Shown here: positions 17,416-25,763 of the stretch, piece after piece
How positions within the stretch are numbered: position 1 is the first letter of the stretch
Layout of the letters: each line of letters opens with the position of its first letter
Assembly: GCA_963846925.1 (NCBI GenBank)
Contig: CAWJXW010000013.1
Coordinates: 133,584 to 197,583 of the forward strand
From: JAQBQB01 sp963846925
Lineage (GTDB): Bacteria; Gemmatimonadota; Gemmatimonadetes; Gemmatimonadales; Gemmatimonadaceae
Length of the DNA: 64,000 nt
Direction of reading: 5' to 3'
The notes under the pieces: model-generated
What the model saw: only the letters and a program-made list of their open reading frames with translations
What the model was told of the DNA's origin: nothing
The model's database searches: none
Position numbers and translations under genes: made by a program

Positions 17416-19121
17416 ATCCTCGCACCGGCGCCGAGGCCTTGTGCGACGCGCTCGAGCGGGAGGGTGTCGAGTGCGTGTTCGGCCTGCCCGGCACGCAGAC
17501 CGTCGAGATCTACGACGCGCTGCGTTCGAGCCGGATTCGTTCGATTGTGCCGACGCACGAGTTGGCCGCCGCGTTCATGGCCAACGGCTACGCTCGCGCG
17601 TCGGGAAAGCCGGGAGTGCTGATCACGATCTCCGGCCCGGGCGTCGCCTTCGCTCCGGCCGGCCTTGCCGAGGCAAAGCTCGACGGCGTTCCACTGGTCC
17701 ATTTCACCGTCGCGCCGGCCACCGGGCCGACGGGCGATCCGTCGTTTCAAGCATTCGATCAGACGGCTTTCGCGCGCCCAATCGTGAAGGCCGTGCTGCG
17801 CGCGAGCGAACGGGGACAGATCGCGAGCGTCGCGCGTGAGGCGTTCGTGCTCGCGACCGCGCCCGAGCCTGGCCCAGTCTTCGTCGAAATCGCCGCCCGC
17901 GCGCTGCGAGAACGGGCCGCGGATTCCCCGACCGATCGAGCTGTCGCGCCGCACGTGTCGCGCGGCGGTACCATAGACGATCTGTCGCTGGCCGCGCTCG
18001 TCGAGTTGGTCGCGGCGGCAAAACGCCCGCTTTTCTTCGTCGCCTGTGATTGCGCTGACGCGGCCGAGGCGCTTGCCAACGTGGCGACCTCGGGACGCGT
18101 GCCGGTTCTCGTGCCGGCGCCCTCGCGGGGTGTCGTGCCTGAAGACCATGCGTGGACGCTGTGTTGCGACGACCAGCGCACCTCGTTCGCGCAGGTACAG
18201 GAGGTCGTTTCGGCGGCCGACCTCGTCGTCGTCATCGGCACGCGACTCACGCACGTCGCGACGGCCGGCTTCCGTCTCGCGCTCGCGCCGGAACGCGTCG
18301 TCTGCGTTTCGGATACGGGAGCGACGCTTCCGCACGGCTACGCCGCGCGCATGTACGCCCACTCGTCGCCGTCACGAGCGCTCGAACGTCTCGCCGGCGC
18401 GGCGTCGCGTTTCGCCTCCGCATGGTCGGCGAGCGAGGTGTCACAGTGGCGACAACGCTTCGGCGACGCCAAGCCCACCGATCCGCCGGAGCCGGTCGTC
18501 GAAGGGGGAACACCCGCTGCGTTCTTCGCCGCTCTACGCGCGGCGCTCCCGCGCGACGCATTTCTCGTTACGGACTCCGGGTTGCACCAGGTCTTGACCC
18601 GCCGGCACTATGACGTGCTCTCGCCGCGAGGGCTCGTTTACCCGAGCGACTTCCAGTCGATGGGTTTCGGTCTTCCCGCCGCGATCGGCGCCAAGCTCGC
18701 CGCGCCGGCACGCGCCGTCGTCGTCGTCATGGGCGACGGCGGACTCGCGATGACAGGACTCGAGTTGCTCACCGCCGCCCGCGAGAAGATCCCTGTTGTG
18801 GTCATCGTGTTCAACGACGGGCAGCTCAACCTGATTCGCCTTCAGCAGCTCAAGGAGTTCGGACGCGCCAGCGGAGTCGAGCTGCTCGTCCCGGACCTCG
18901 AGCCGTTCGCGCAATCCGTTGGCGCGCAGTACCGCGCCGCAACGAACGACTTCGCGAAGACGATGGCCGAGGCGCTCGAGAACAAAGGCCCGACGTTGAT
19001 CGAAGTCGCCGTCGGCGATTCCAGAATGATCGCGGGCGTACGCGCGAAGAGTCTCGCGCGGGAGACCGTCCGAAGGATCATAGGGCCGGGAGTAGTGAGC
19101 TGGCTGAAGAGACTCCGATAG
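17412..19121 (+). CDS. Thiamine-diphosphate-dependent enzyme, acetolactate synthase-like
   Basis: This 569-residue protein starts at GTG 17412, overlapping the previous gene's TGA (GTGA). It has the three-domain ThDP layout. The N-terminal PYR domain carries the catalytic glutamate in VPTHELAAAFMANGYARASG. The central domain is Rossmann-like (VVVIGTRLTHVATAGFRLAL). The C-terminal PP domain has the GDG...N motif (VVMGDGGLAMTGLELLT, then VIVFNDGQLNLIRLQQL). Acetolactate synthase normally pairs with a regulatory subunit and ilvC, and neither is present. A role in making or decarboxylating a 2-oxo acid for this cluster is more likely, but that is inference. Confidence 0.85.
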   Translation: MNPRTGAEALCDALEREGVECVFGLPGTQTVEIYDALRSSRIRSIVPTHELAAAFMANGYARASGKPGVLITISGPGVAFAPAGLAEAKLDGVPLVHFTVAPATGPTGDPSFQAFDQTAFARPIVKAVLRASERGQIASVAREAFVLATAPEPGPVFVEIAARALRERAADSPTDRAVAPHVSRGGTIDDLSLAALVELVAAAKRPLFFVACDCADAAEALANVATSGRVPVLVPAPSRGVVPEDHAWTLCCDDQRTSFAQVQEVVSAADLVVVIGTRLTHVATAGFRLALAPERVVCVSDTGATLPHGYAARMYAHSSPSRALERLAGAASRFASAWSASEVSQWRQRFGDAKPTDPPEPVVEGGTPAAFFAALRAALPRDAFLVTDSGLHQVLTRRHYDVLSPRGLVYPSDFQSMGFGLPAAIGAKLAAPARAVVVVMGDGGLAMTGLELLTAAREKIPVVVIVFNDGQLNLIRLQQLKEFGRASGVELLVPDLEPFAQSVGAQYRAATNDFAKTMAEALENKGPTLIEVAVGDSRMIAGVRAKSLARETVRRIIGPGVVSWLKRLR

Positions 19122-19149
19122 GACGAGCTTGGCGGCTTCGCTCGTCGGC

Positions 19150-19205
19150 CCTTCGTTCTTTGGCTCCTTCGTTCTTTGGCTCCTTCGCGGTTCGGCTCCT
19201 TCGCC
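19150..19205. repeat. 16-bp tandem repeat between convergent genes
   Basis: Units at 19150-19165 and 19166-19181 are identical (CCTTCGTTCTTTGGCT). A third at 19182-19197 differs at a few positions, and a fourth is partial. The array fills most of the 84-bp gap between the stops of the ThDP enzyme gene and the convergent lipoprotein gene. It has no obvious dyad and no coding sense. Confidence 0.85.
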
Positions 19206-20291
19206 TCACGGTCTCAATGGTCGCGAAAGGATGCTGTCGTGCGTCGCAAGCGCCGGCTTGGGCACCAGGCCGGCGTTCACGAATCCGAGCGACGCGAAGA
19301 GTGGCAGCGTCGACCCATTGGGCAACGGCTGGTACGCGCTGAGATCGATGTCGGAGAAATTCAGCTCGAACACCGCGATCGCCTTCGCCGAATCGAGCAG
19401 CTTCTCCTGCCGCCGCAGGTACGCCGCCTGCTTCGCCGTCGACGACTGCACCGAACCGACGGCCGCCGACGTCCAGCCTCCTTCGACGACCATGATCGGG
19501 ATCGCGCGTCCATTGGCGATTCGCGTGTAATAGTCGAGCGGAATCTGAGCCGCGTCCGAATACACGAAGTACGGATACGACGACAGCGCGAGCACCTCGT
19601 TGAACGGAAAATCGTGGAAGTCCGTCTCCGCTCCCTGGTACGCGCCGGGCGGCGGCCCCCACGCGACGTCCGCCTGGATGCTCGCATAGAGATGCGGCTG
19701 CTTCCCGCCCAACGAACGCACGTCCGCCACGGCGGCGTTCGCCATTTGGACCAGCGCCGCGTACACGGCGGGCGAGATCTGCAGGCGAATCAGATTCGTC
19801 TCGGCGGCGAGACCGAGGTAGTCGGGACGAATCGCCGAGACGAGCGCCTGCACGTACTGGCGATAGACCGTCTGCACCGCGGTGTCGGTGATGCTGCGAT
19901 GCAGCGCGACGAGATCGGGCGCTTCGGCGGCGCGATTCAGGCCGTCGGTCACGTCCACCGTGATCGTCAGGGGAAACCCTCGCGACCGATAGAGATTCGC
20001 GAGCGGAAGATCGATCGTGTTGACGTACGTTGCGGCGGTCGTGCCGGAGAGGAGCGCCTTGTATGGTACGCTCACGTGCATGATCGCGGCGTCCGCGTGC
20101 GGCGTCCACGCGTTGATCGTGGCGAGGGCCGACTCGTTCGTCGGCTGCGGCGGATTCGCCGAGAAGCCCATGCGAAACGTGCGCGCGGGCAGCGAGGGGT
20201 TCGCTTGCGGACCTGACGGGCTGTTCTTGCACGACGTCAGCGTCGTCAGGGCCAGAACGAGAGGAGCGATCGAGCGGCTCACCGTCATCAA
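19206..20291 (-). CDS. Lipoprotein with glycoside-hydrolase-like TIM-barrel domain
   Basis: This 361-residue protein starts at ATG 20291 (or 20288) and has a lipoprotein signal peptide (SRSIAPLVLALTTLTSC). The mature part looks like a GH53/GH-A clan barrel. Examples are HADAAIMHVSVPYKALL, SRGFPLTITVDVTDGLN, PDYLGLAAETNLIR (a likely E on the barrel edge), NEVLALSSYPYFVYSD and RAIPIMVVEGGWTSAA (a second E at a strand end). Two glutamates at strands 4 and 7 are what a retaining clan-A glycosidase needs. This is family-level inference and the substrate is unknown. It is convergent with the ThDP gene. Confidence 0.65.
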   Translation of the reverse strand: MMTVSRSIAPLVLALTTLTSCKNSPSGPQANPSLPARTFRMGFSANPPQPTNESALATINAWTPHADAAIMHVSVPYKALLSGTTAATYVNTIDLPLANLYRSRGFPLTITVDVTDGLNRAAEAPDLVALHRSITDTAVQTVYRQYVQALVSAIRPDYLGLAAETNLIRLQISPAVYAALVQMANAAVADVRSLGGKQPHLYASIQADVAWGPPPGAYQGAETDFHDFPFNEVLALSSYPYFVYSDAAQIPLDYYTRIANGRAIPIMVVEGGWTSAAVGSVQSSTAKQAAYLRRQEKLLDSAKAIAVFELNFSDIDLSAYQPLPNGSTLPLFASLGFVNAGLVPKPALATHDSILSRPLRP

Positions 20292-20414
20292 TTTACAGGG
20301 CGCAAAAGAGTCATCAATCTTTATCGCCGTCGCGTGACCGATGTCACGTTACGGACGGGACTTGCGTTTTCAACTTGTGGAGAGCTGCCCGCCCCCCGAC
20401 CCGGGATTCTGTCG

Positions 20415-21404
20415 ATGCGCTTCCGATTCGCCGTTCTCCTCGCCGCCACGCTCGGGACTGCGCCTCGCGTCTCTGGCGCCCAGCCCACGACCCCCAGGAC
20501 GACCCCCGTCCTGATCTGCGGCGCCCACGAGGCCGAGATCAAAGTCGATTCGCTGACCGACTCGGTCAGGTCCTGCATGCGCCATTTCGAGGCCGAGGTC
20601 ATGCGGGCCCAGTTCGAGCATTCGTACATCACGAGCACGTCGATCACCGGCAGCCAGCCCCGCCTCGTCTTCGAGGGGAACATCGCGCCGGCGTTTTCCC
20701 TCGTGACACCGGGCAAGAACATCGCGTTGGTAATGACGCCGAAAGTCGTGATGCGCATGTTCGCCGAGAACTCGGTCCCCGTGAAGACGCCGAGCTACAT
20801 GCCGCGCGTCACGGCCTACCTGTTCGCCGAGCCCACCGTCAAGAACGTGCGGGACTCCACCGCCACCTTCATGTATCTCACACTCAGCCACCACTCGAAC
20901 GGACAGAGCGGGTCGTTCCTCAACCCGGACGGCTCGGTCAACCACGAGACCGGCAACTTCTCGACGAATTTCCTCGAGTATGGTGGGCTTACCGGCGGCG
21001 CGTTGGGCTCGAGTTCCACTGTGACCATACGATCCTCGGTCGAGTGGCATCCCAAGGGATGGTACGATGATTCGTCCAACGTGCACTACAGCCATCTTCG
21101 CGGGCACGCGGGCTTCAACTTCAGCCACCGCGGAGCGCACAACGGCAACGGCGAATGGAACGCGATCTCGCTCGACGTCGCCGTGACCTACCTCAGCGGC
21201 GACGTCGCCGTCCCGTTTCACGGGCGCGGGAGGTTCCCGCTCCTGGCGAACATCATCTATCGCCCCAGTTGGGCCCGCGAGATCGCCTATCTGTTGAGCG
21301 GATATTGGGGACAGGACTATTACAACACGTACTTCGACCAGACCCGCTCGATGGTTCGAATCGGAATCTCGGCCGGGACGATCAACGGAAACTTCGGCAG
21401 GTGA
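20415..21404 (+). CDS. Outer-membrane phospholipase A-like beta-barrel (OMPLA/PldA-like)
   Basis: This 329-residue protein starts at ATG 20415 with a signal peptide (FRFAVLLAATLGTAPRVSGA). The barrel region carries LTLSHHSNGQSGSF, which matches the OMPLA active-site pattern H-x-S-N-G with H159 and S161 as candidate catalytic residues. The C-terminal strands (LLSGYWGQDYYNTYF, DQTRSMVRIGISAG) closely parallel the end of E. coli OMPLA (SGYG...YNFNQTR...GV). Such enzymes hydrolyse phospholipids in the outer leaflet when the outer membrane is perturbed. Identity is below what I would need for a gene name. Confidence 0.75.
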   Translation: MRFRFAVLLAATLGTAPRVSGAQPTTPRTTPVLICGAHEAEIKVDSLTDSVRSCMRHFEAEVMRAQFEHSYITSTSITGSQPRLVFEGNIAPAFSLVTPGKNIALVMTPKVVMRMFAENSVPVKTPSYMPRVTAYLFAEPTVKNVRDSTATFMYLTLSHHSNGQSGSFLNPDGSVNHETGNFSTNFLEYGGLTGGALGSSSTVTIRSSVEWHPKGWYDDSSNVHYSHLRGHAGFNFSHRGAHNGNGEWNAISLDVAVTYLSGDVAVPFHGRGRFPLLANIIYRPSWAREIAYLLSGYWGQDYYNTYFDQTRSMVRIGISAGTINGNFGR

Positions 21405-21437
21405 GGCGCGCGTTTCCTGATTGATAATCCAACTCAA

Positions 21438-22196
21438 GTGAGCCCCGATCAATTGCCGCGATGTCGCACCACGCTCGCCGCCGCCCTACTCGTGGTCGCT
21501 CACGGGACGGCCATTGGCGCGCAGACATCGAATGCGCCGGAGATACCGGGTCATTTCCTCACGAGGGAGGCTGTGGCCATCGCGTCGGCCCGCCGGGGAT
21601 GTCTCGAGCTGGGTGACAGCACGTACACGTCCGACGTTCGTCAGATCGGCGCGTGCATCTCGCTCGGCTTCAAGTCTCTCGGTATCGCCGGCGGGATACG
21701 CTGGTATTCCTCGCTCGCCAGCCGACGCTGGCTCTTCAACGACCCGCCCAAACGTTCGGCGGATACCGTCGTCGAGTCGGAGCTGGTTCTCTTCCGTGCG
21801 ATTGGCGACTCGCTCCTCACGCCCGTGTGGCACTATCGTTTCGAGCCGGAGGAGCTCCGCTCCGTCACGCCCCAAGTCGTCGCCGTGAGCCATGGGGTAC
21901 TCGTTTCTATCGACGAATGCGTGAACGGCACGGGCGGCTGCAGCCAGAGCTTTCTCCTGCAGCGCGGCGGCACATGGAGAAACGTCCGTCTGTCCTTTCT
22001 CGATTCGTTGAACCGACGGTTCCCTGGGGCAATCAACCACGGGTACCACGTGGACGTGCGGACACTTCGCGCGAGCGCAGCCGTCTATTCGCCCGACGAC
22101 GCCAACTGCTGCCCATCGCGCGTTGCCGAGATGCGGTTGCAGCTGCGCGGCGACGCCCTGGAGATCATCGAGCTGCGCATCCGCTCGAACAACTGA
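21438..22196 (+). CDS. Secreted protein of unknown function
   Basis: This 252-residue protein starts at GTG 21438, 33 bases after the phospholipase-like gene, with a signal peptide (TTLAAALLVVAHGTAIGAQ). It has several cysteines (ARRGCLEL, IGACISLGF, IDECVNGTGGCSQSF and a CC pair in DDANCCPSRVAEM), which suggests disulfides in the periplasm. The C-terminal part (VAEMRLQLRGDALEIIELRI) resembles the end of lipocalin-like or beta-rich secreted domains. I do not recognise the family. It is probably co-transcribed with the gene before it. Confidence 0.65.
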   Translation: MSPDQLPRCRTTLAAALLVVAHGTAIGAQTSNAPEIPGHFLTREAVAIASARRGCLELGDSTYTSDVRQIGACISLGFKSLGIAGGIRWYSSLASRRWLFNDPPKRSADTVVESELVLFRAIGDSLLTPVWHYRFEPEELRSVTPQVVAVSHGVLVSIDECVNGTGGCSQSFLLQRGGTWRNVRLSFLDSLNRRFPGAINHGYHVDVRTLRASAAVYSPDDANCCPSRVAEMRLQLRGDALEIIELRIRSNN

Positions 22197-22340
22197 TCGA
22201 GGCCGTTCGACTCAGGCGAACGGATCGGCGATCCGAATCTCGAGGGGAGACGAGGATCCCGGCAACTTGACAGGTCACCGCGCCGCCCTATCGTCCGGGC
22301 GTAGCCTCGCTCCCAATCCCGCCACCCACCCAGACGCTTT

Positions 22341-22820
22341 ATGCCCGTCATGCAACGAAGCATGATCGCGCTCGTCACCTTGCTCTGCATTGCCGCGTGC
22401 GCCAAGCGCGATCAGGCAGCGCAAGACACCACCAAGGTCGGCCCCGCCGCTCCGCCGCCACCGGCCAACACCACGCTCGCCGATTTCGCCGGAAAATGGC
22501 AAATGGCCGCGACGCCCCTGGCGGGCAACGACACCACGACGGTGAAGTACACGCTCACCGCGACGGCTGACACCAGCGGTTGGATGATCGAGTTCCCGTC
22601 AGGCCTGAAGACACCGCTGCAAGTGATGCTGGCCGGCGACAGTGTGATGGTGAAGACAGGCGAGTTCGCAAGTCAGCGCCGAAAGAACGTCAAGGTGTGG
22701 AACGACGGGTGGGTTCGGCTCGAGCGCGGCAAACTCCTCGGCATAGGCACCGCGCACTACGTGGGCGCAGGCGCGGATTCTCTGTTGAAGCAGAGGATCG
22801 AAGGAAGGAAGATGCCCTGA
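22341..22820 (+). CDS. Small lipoprotein (paralogue of the one at 39174)
   Basis: This protein of about 159 residues has a lipobox-type signal (MIALVTLLCIAACAKRDQ) and a Thr/Pro/Ala-rich linker. A beta-rich domain follows with ADFAGKWQMAATPLAGNDT, KYTLTATADTSGWMIEFPSG, SQRRKNVKVWNDGW and AGADSLLKQRIEGRKMP. The protein encoded at 39174-39650 has the same order of motifs (KYTLTATAD, WMIEFPSG, SQRRKNVKVW, IEGTKMP), so the two are clear paralogues. The role is unknown. The start may be ATG 22341, 22350 or 22362. It is convergent with the ABC exporter gene. Confidence 0.75.
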   Translation: MPVMQRSMIALVTLLCIAACAKRDQAAQDTTKVGPAAPPPPANTTLADFAGKWQMAATPLAGNDTTTVKYTLTATADTSGWMIEFPSGLKTPLQVMLAGDSVMVKTGEFASQRRKNVKVWNDGWVRLERGKLLGIGTAHYVGAGADSLLKQRIEGRKMP

Positions 22821-22826
22821 CTCCGG

Positions 22827-24593
22827 CTAGACACGCAGCTGGGTATCGAACAGCCGCGCGTAGACCCCCTGTTCGGCGATGAGCTCCTCGTGCGTCCCTC
22901 GCTCGGCGATGACGCCGCCGTCCAGCACGAAGATCATGTCCGCGCGCTCTACCGTCGCGCGCGAGTGCGCGATCGTGATCGACGTCCTTCCCTTCATCAG
23001 GCGCGACATCCCGTCGAACACCGCCGCCTCCGACTCCGCGTCGAGCGCCGCCGACGGCTCGTCGAGCAGCAGGATCGGCGCGTCGCGAATGATCGCCCGC
23101 GCGATCGCCACGCGTTGCCGCTGGCCGGTCGAAAGCGTCTGGCCTCGCTCGCCGAGGACGGAGTCGTAACCCTCCGGCATCCGGCGGATGAACTCGTCGG
23201 CGTTGGCCATCGTCGCGGCTCGGATGATCTCGCCCTGTGTCGCGCCCGGTTTGCCGTAGGCGATGTTTTGCGCGACTGATGCGTGGAACAGCAGGGCGTC
23301 CTGGAGAACGAAGCTGATCTGGTTGCGCAGCGACTCGAGCGTGAAGAGACGAATGTCCTGGCCGTCGATCGTGATCTCGCCGCCCAGCGCGTCGTAGAGC
23401 CGCGGGATGAGACCGATGAGCGTCGACTTGCCGGCGCCGGTGTGGCCGACGAGCGCCACGCGTTGGCCCGCCTCGACGACGAGGTCGATGTCCTCGAGCA
23501 CGAGGCCGTCCGGCTGGTAGCCGAACGCAACGTGCGAGAACTCGATGCGGCCCTTGAAGCGAGGTGCGCGCTTGGCGTCGGGGCGTTCGCGCACCTCGCT
23601 GTCGATCGACAGCAGCTCGCCGACGCGCTCGAAGCTCACCGCGGCCATCGACAGCGTGTCGCTCATCTTCGAGAGGTCCTTCATCGGCTTGTACATCTTG
23701 TCGAGATAGAGCACGAAGACGAGAAGCGCGCCCGTGGTGAGCCGATTGTCGAGCACGAGCCGGACGCCGAACCAGAGCACGACGCACGTGCCGATGGCGA
23801 CGAGGACGTCGACTTGCGGCCCGAGTCTCGCCTTGAGGCTCCGCGCGCGGAGGCTCAGGTCGACGATCGCCTGGGACTCCTTGTCGAGCCGCTTCTCCTC
23901 GATCCTCTCGCCGGCGAACGCCTTGACGACGCGCGCCGACGATATCGACTCCTGCGCCACCGACGCCAGCTCGCTCTGTTTCTTCTTGACGTCGCGCGAC
24001 GCGCGCTTGATCCGCCGCGTGAAGCCGTAGATCATCGCGAACAGGAACGGCGCGACCGAGAGGCCGATCAGCGCAAAGCGCGCGTTCAAGTAGAACATCA
24101 CGACGATCATGCCGACGATCGTCAGCGCGTCGAACAGGATGCCGAGCATCGCCGACGCAATGAAGCTCTCGACCGAATCGATGTCGCTCGTCAGGCGCAC
24201 GATCATGTCGCCGGTCTGGCGCTTGTCGTAGAACGAGAGCGACAGCCGTTGCACGTGATGATAGAGCAGATGCCGCAAGTCGAAGCCGACCCGCTTCGCC
24301 ACCGTCGTCGCCAGGAAGTCGTCGAAGTACGACGCCACGGCGCCGATGAGCGCGATGACGACGACCGCGAGCGCGGCGACGTCGAGGGCGCCGAGCTTGT
24401 TGGCCTCGCCCGCGTGCGCGGCGAGCCAGTCGGGCATTCGCTTCGTGCCGAGCACGTAGTCGAAGATGACCTTGAGCGGCCACGGCTCCGCCAGGCCCAT
24501 CGCTGCTTCAACCAGCATCGCGGCAAACGCGACGGCGAGCAGCGGCCAGTAGGGTCGAAGCAGTCGTGCCCGATTCAGGCGGCGAGTCGCCAT
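22827..24593 (-). CDS. ABC exporter, fused membrane and ATPase domains (MsbA-like)
   Basis: This 588-residue half-transporter starts at ATG 24593. An N-terminal six-helix membrane domain (for example LLAVAFAAMLVEAAMGLAEP and MLGILFDALTIVGMIVVMF) is followed by an ATPase domain. That domain has Walker A (VGHTGAGKSTLIG), the Q-loop (ISFVLQDALLFHAS), the signature (LSTGQRQRVAIARAI), Walker B (APILLLDEPSAALDAE) and the H-loop (SITIAHSRATVE). It works as a homodimer exporting lipid-linked sugars, lipids or hydrophobic compounds. Neighbouring glycosyltransferase and sugar-isomerase genes on its right favour a glycan-related cargo. The frame is open far upstream, but that part lies over the divergent glycosyltransferase and is not coding. 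Confidence 0.92.
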   Translation of the reverse strand: MATRRLNRARLLRPYWPLLAVAFAAMLVEAAMGLAEPWPLKVIFDYVLGTKRMPDWLAAHAGEANKLGALDVAALAVVVIALIGAVASYFDDFLATTVAKRVGFDLRHLLYHHVQRLSLSFYDKRQTGDMIVRLTSDIDSVESFIASAMLGILFDALTIVGMIVVMFYLNARFALIGLSVAPFLFAMIYGFTRRIKRASRDVKKKQSELASVAQESISSARVVKAFAGERIEEKRLDKESQAIVDLSLRARSLKARLGPQVDVLVAIGTCVVLWFGVRLVLDNRLTTGALLVFVLYLDKMYKPMKDLSKMSDTLSMAAVSFERVGELLSIDSEVRERPDAKRAPRFKGRIEFSHVAFGYQPDGLVLEDIDLVVEAGQRVALVGHTGAGKSTLIGLIPRLYDALGGEITIDGQDIRLFTLESLRNQISFVLQDALLFHASVAQNIAYGKPGATQGEIIRAATMANADEFIRRMPEGYDSVLGERGQTLSTGQRQRVAIARAIIRDAPILLLDEPSAALDAESEAAVFDGMSRLMKGRTSITIAHSRATVERADMIFVLDGGVIAERGTHEELIAEQGVYARLFDTQLRV

Positions 24594-24743
24594 GCCGCCT
24601 AGTGTTGCAACGGCCGAGCCCAACCTGTCAGAGCGGACAGGACCCGAGCGGTAAAAGAAGTTGCGTGCTTCGGTCCTCCAGACTTCCTTTCGCCGCTCGG
24701 ACCTCGCGTTTCTAACCAGCCCCGGCCGCCGTACGTTGGTAGC

Positions 24744-25763
24744 ATGGCACCACGCGTCAGCGTTTGCATTCCGACGTACAATGGCGCCGCATTTCTCGCG
24801 GAGACTCTCGACAGCGCCGTCACGCAGACGTTCGACGATTTCGAGGTCGTCATCGTCGACGACTGTTCGACGGACGAGTCGTTCGCCATCGCGGAGCGAT
24901 TTGCTCGATCCGATCCGCGGGTCCGGGCGATCCGGAACGCCGAGCGCGCGGGGTCGGGCGCCGCCAACGCGAAGGTCTACCTCGCCCACGCCCGCGGCGA
25001 ATGGATCAAGACGCTCAATCAGGACGATCTCATGGCGCCGACGTGCCTCGCCCGAATGCTGGACGCGTCGGCGCGAGGACCGTTGGTCATTTGCTGGCAC
25101 GAGTACTTGTTCGAGAACGGCGTCGATCCCGCCGTTCGTGCGTGGTACGAGCAGAATCCGACCCTCGCCGACGAGCTGCCCGGCGACTTTGCCGACGCCG
25201 ACGCCGTCTGCGCCGCGATACTCCGGCGGCCGATGGCCAACTTCATCGGGCCGACAAGCTCGGGTTTCATCCATCGCGACTGTTTCGCGAAGTACGGCTC
25301 GTTTGATCCCGCGTTTTCGTTCTTCCCCGACCTCGACTTCTGGACTCGCGTCGGCACCCGTGAGGGCATCGCCGTCGCGGCCGAGCCCCTGCTCACCTTC
25401 CGCGTGCACGACGCGTCGATCAGCGCCGAGTTAAGGCGTGATCCACGGCGTGCCTTTCGCGCCAAGCTTCAACAGCTGCGCCGCAGGCTCCAGTTCGCGC
25501 GCGCTCCGGGATTCGAGAACATTCGCCGAGTCGCGGCCTCCCGCTCGCCGGCAGTGGACCTCGAAGAACAACTGCGAACGTCCGCGTCGGAAATGCAATG
25601 GAGCGCGATCGAGACGCGCTATCGAGGCCGTGACCCGTGGCCGCTCGCCCAGTGGGACGCCCTCGTCGCCGCCGAGCCGGAAATGCAAAAGCTGCAGGGC
25701 GAGATCGACGCCGCGCTCCCCTTCCCGGCTCGCATCCGTCAGTTCATCAAGCGCAGACTCTGA
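24744..25763 (+). CDS. Family 2 glycosyltransferase
   Basis: This 339-residue protein has the GT2 nucleotide-binding start (APRVSVCIPTYNGAAFLAET), then VIVDDCSTDES and the DXD-like motif in KTLNQDDLMAPT, followed by an acceptor region with DLDFWTRVGTREG. It transfers a sugar from a nucleotide donor to a growing glycan or lipid carrier in the cytoplasm or at the membrane. It is divergent from the ABC exporter, and its last 17 bases overlap the end of the convergent oxidoreductase gene. No membrane helices are seen. Confidence 0.9.
   Translation: MAPRVSVCIPTYNGAAFLAETLDSAVTQTFDDFEVVIVDDCSTDESFAIAERFARSDPRVRAIRNAERAGSGAANAKVYLAHARGEWIKTLNQDDLMAPTCLARMLDASARGPLVICWHEYLFENGVDPAVRAWYEQNPTLADELPGDFADADAVCAAILRRPMANFIGPTSSGFIHRDCFAKYGSFDPAFSFFPDLDFWTRVGTREGIAVAAEPLLTFRVHDASISAELRRDPRRAFRAKLQQLRRRLQFARAPGFENIRRVAASRSPAVDLEEQLRTSASEMQWSAIETRYRGRDPWPLAQWDALVAAEPEMQKLQGEIDAALPFPARIRQFIKRRL

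Noticed and set aside
17412..19121. Calling the ThDP enzyme acetolactate synthase (ilvB)
   Set aside because: The fold fits, but there is no regulatory subunit or ilvC nearby and the context is not branched-chain synthesis, so a gene symbol would be unsafe.
22827..25409. 860-residue version of the ABC exporter
   Set aside because: The first 270 residues lie over the divergent glycosyltransferase and have no transporter features; ATG 24593 starts the true protein.
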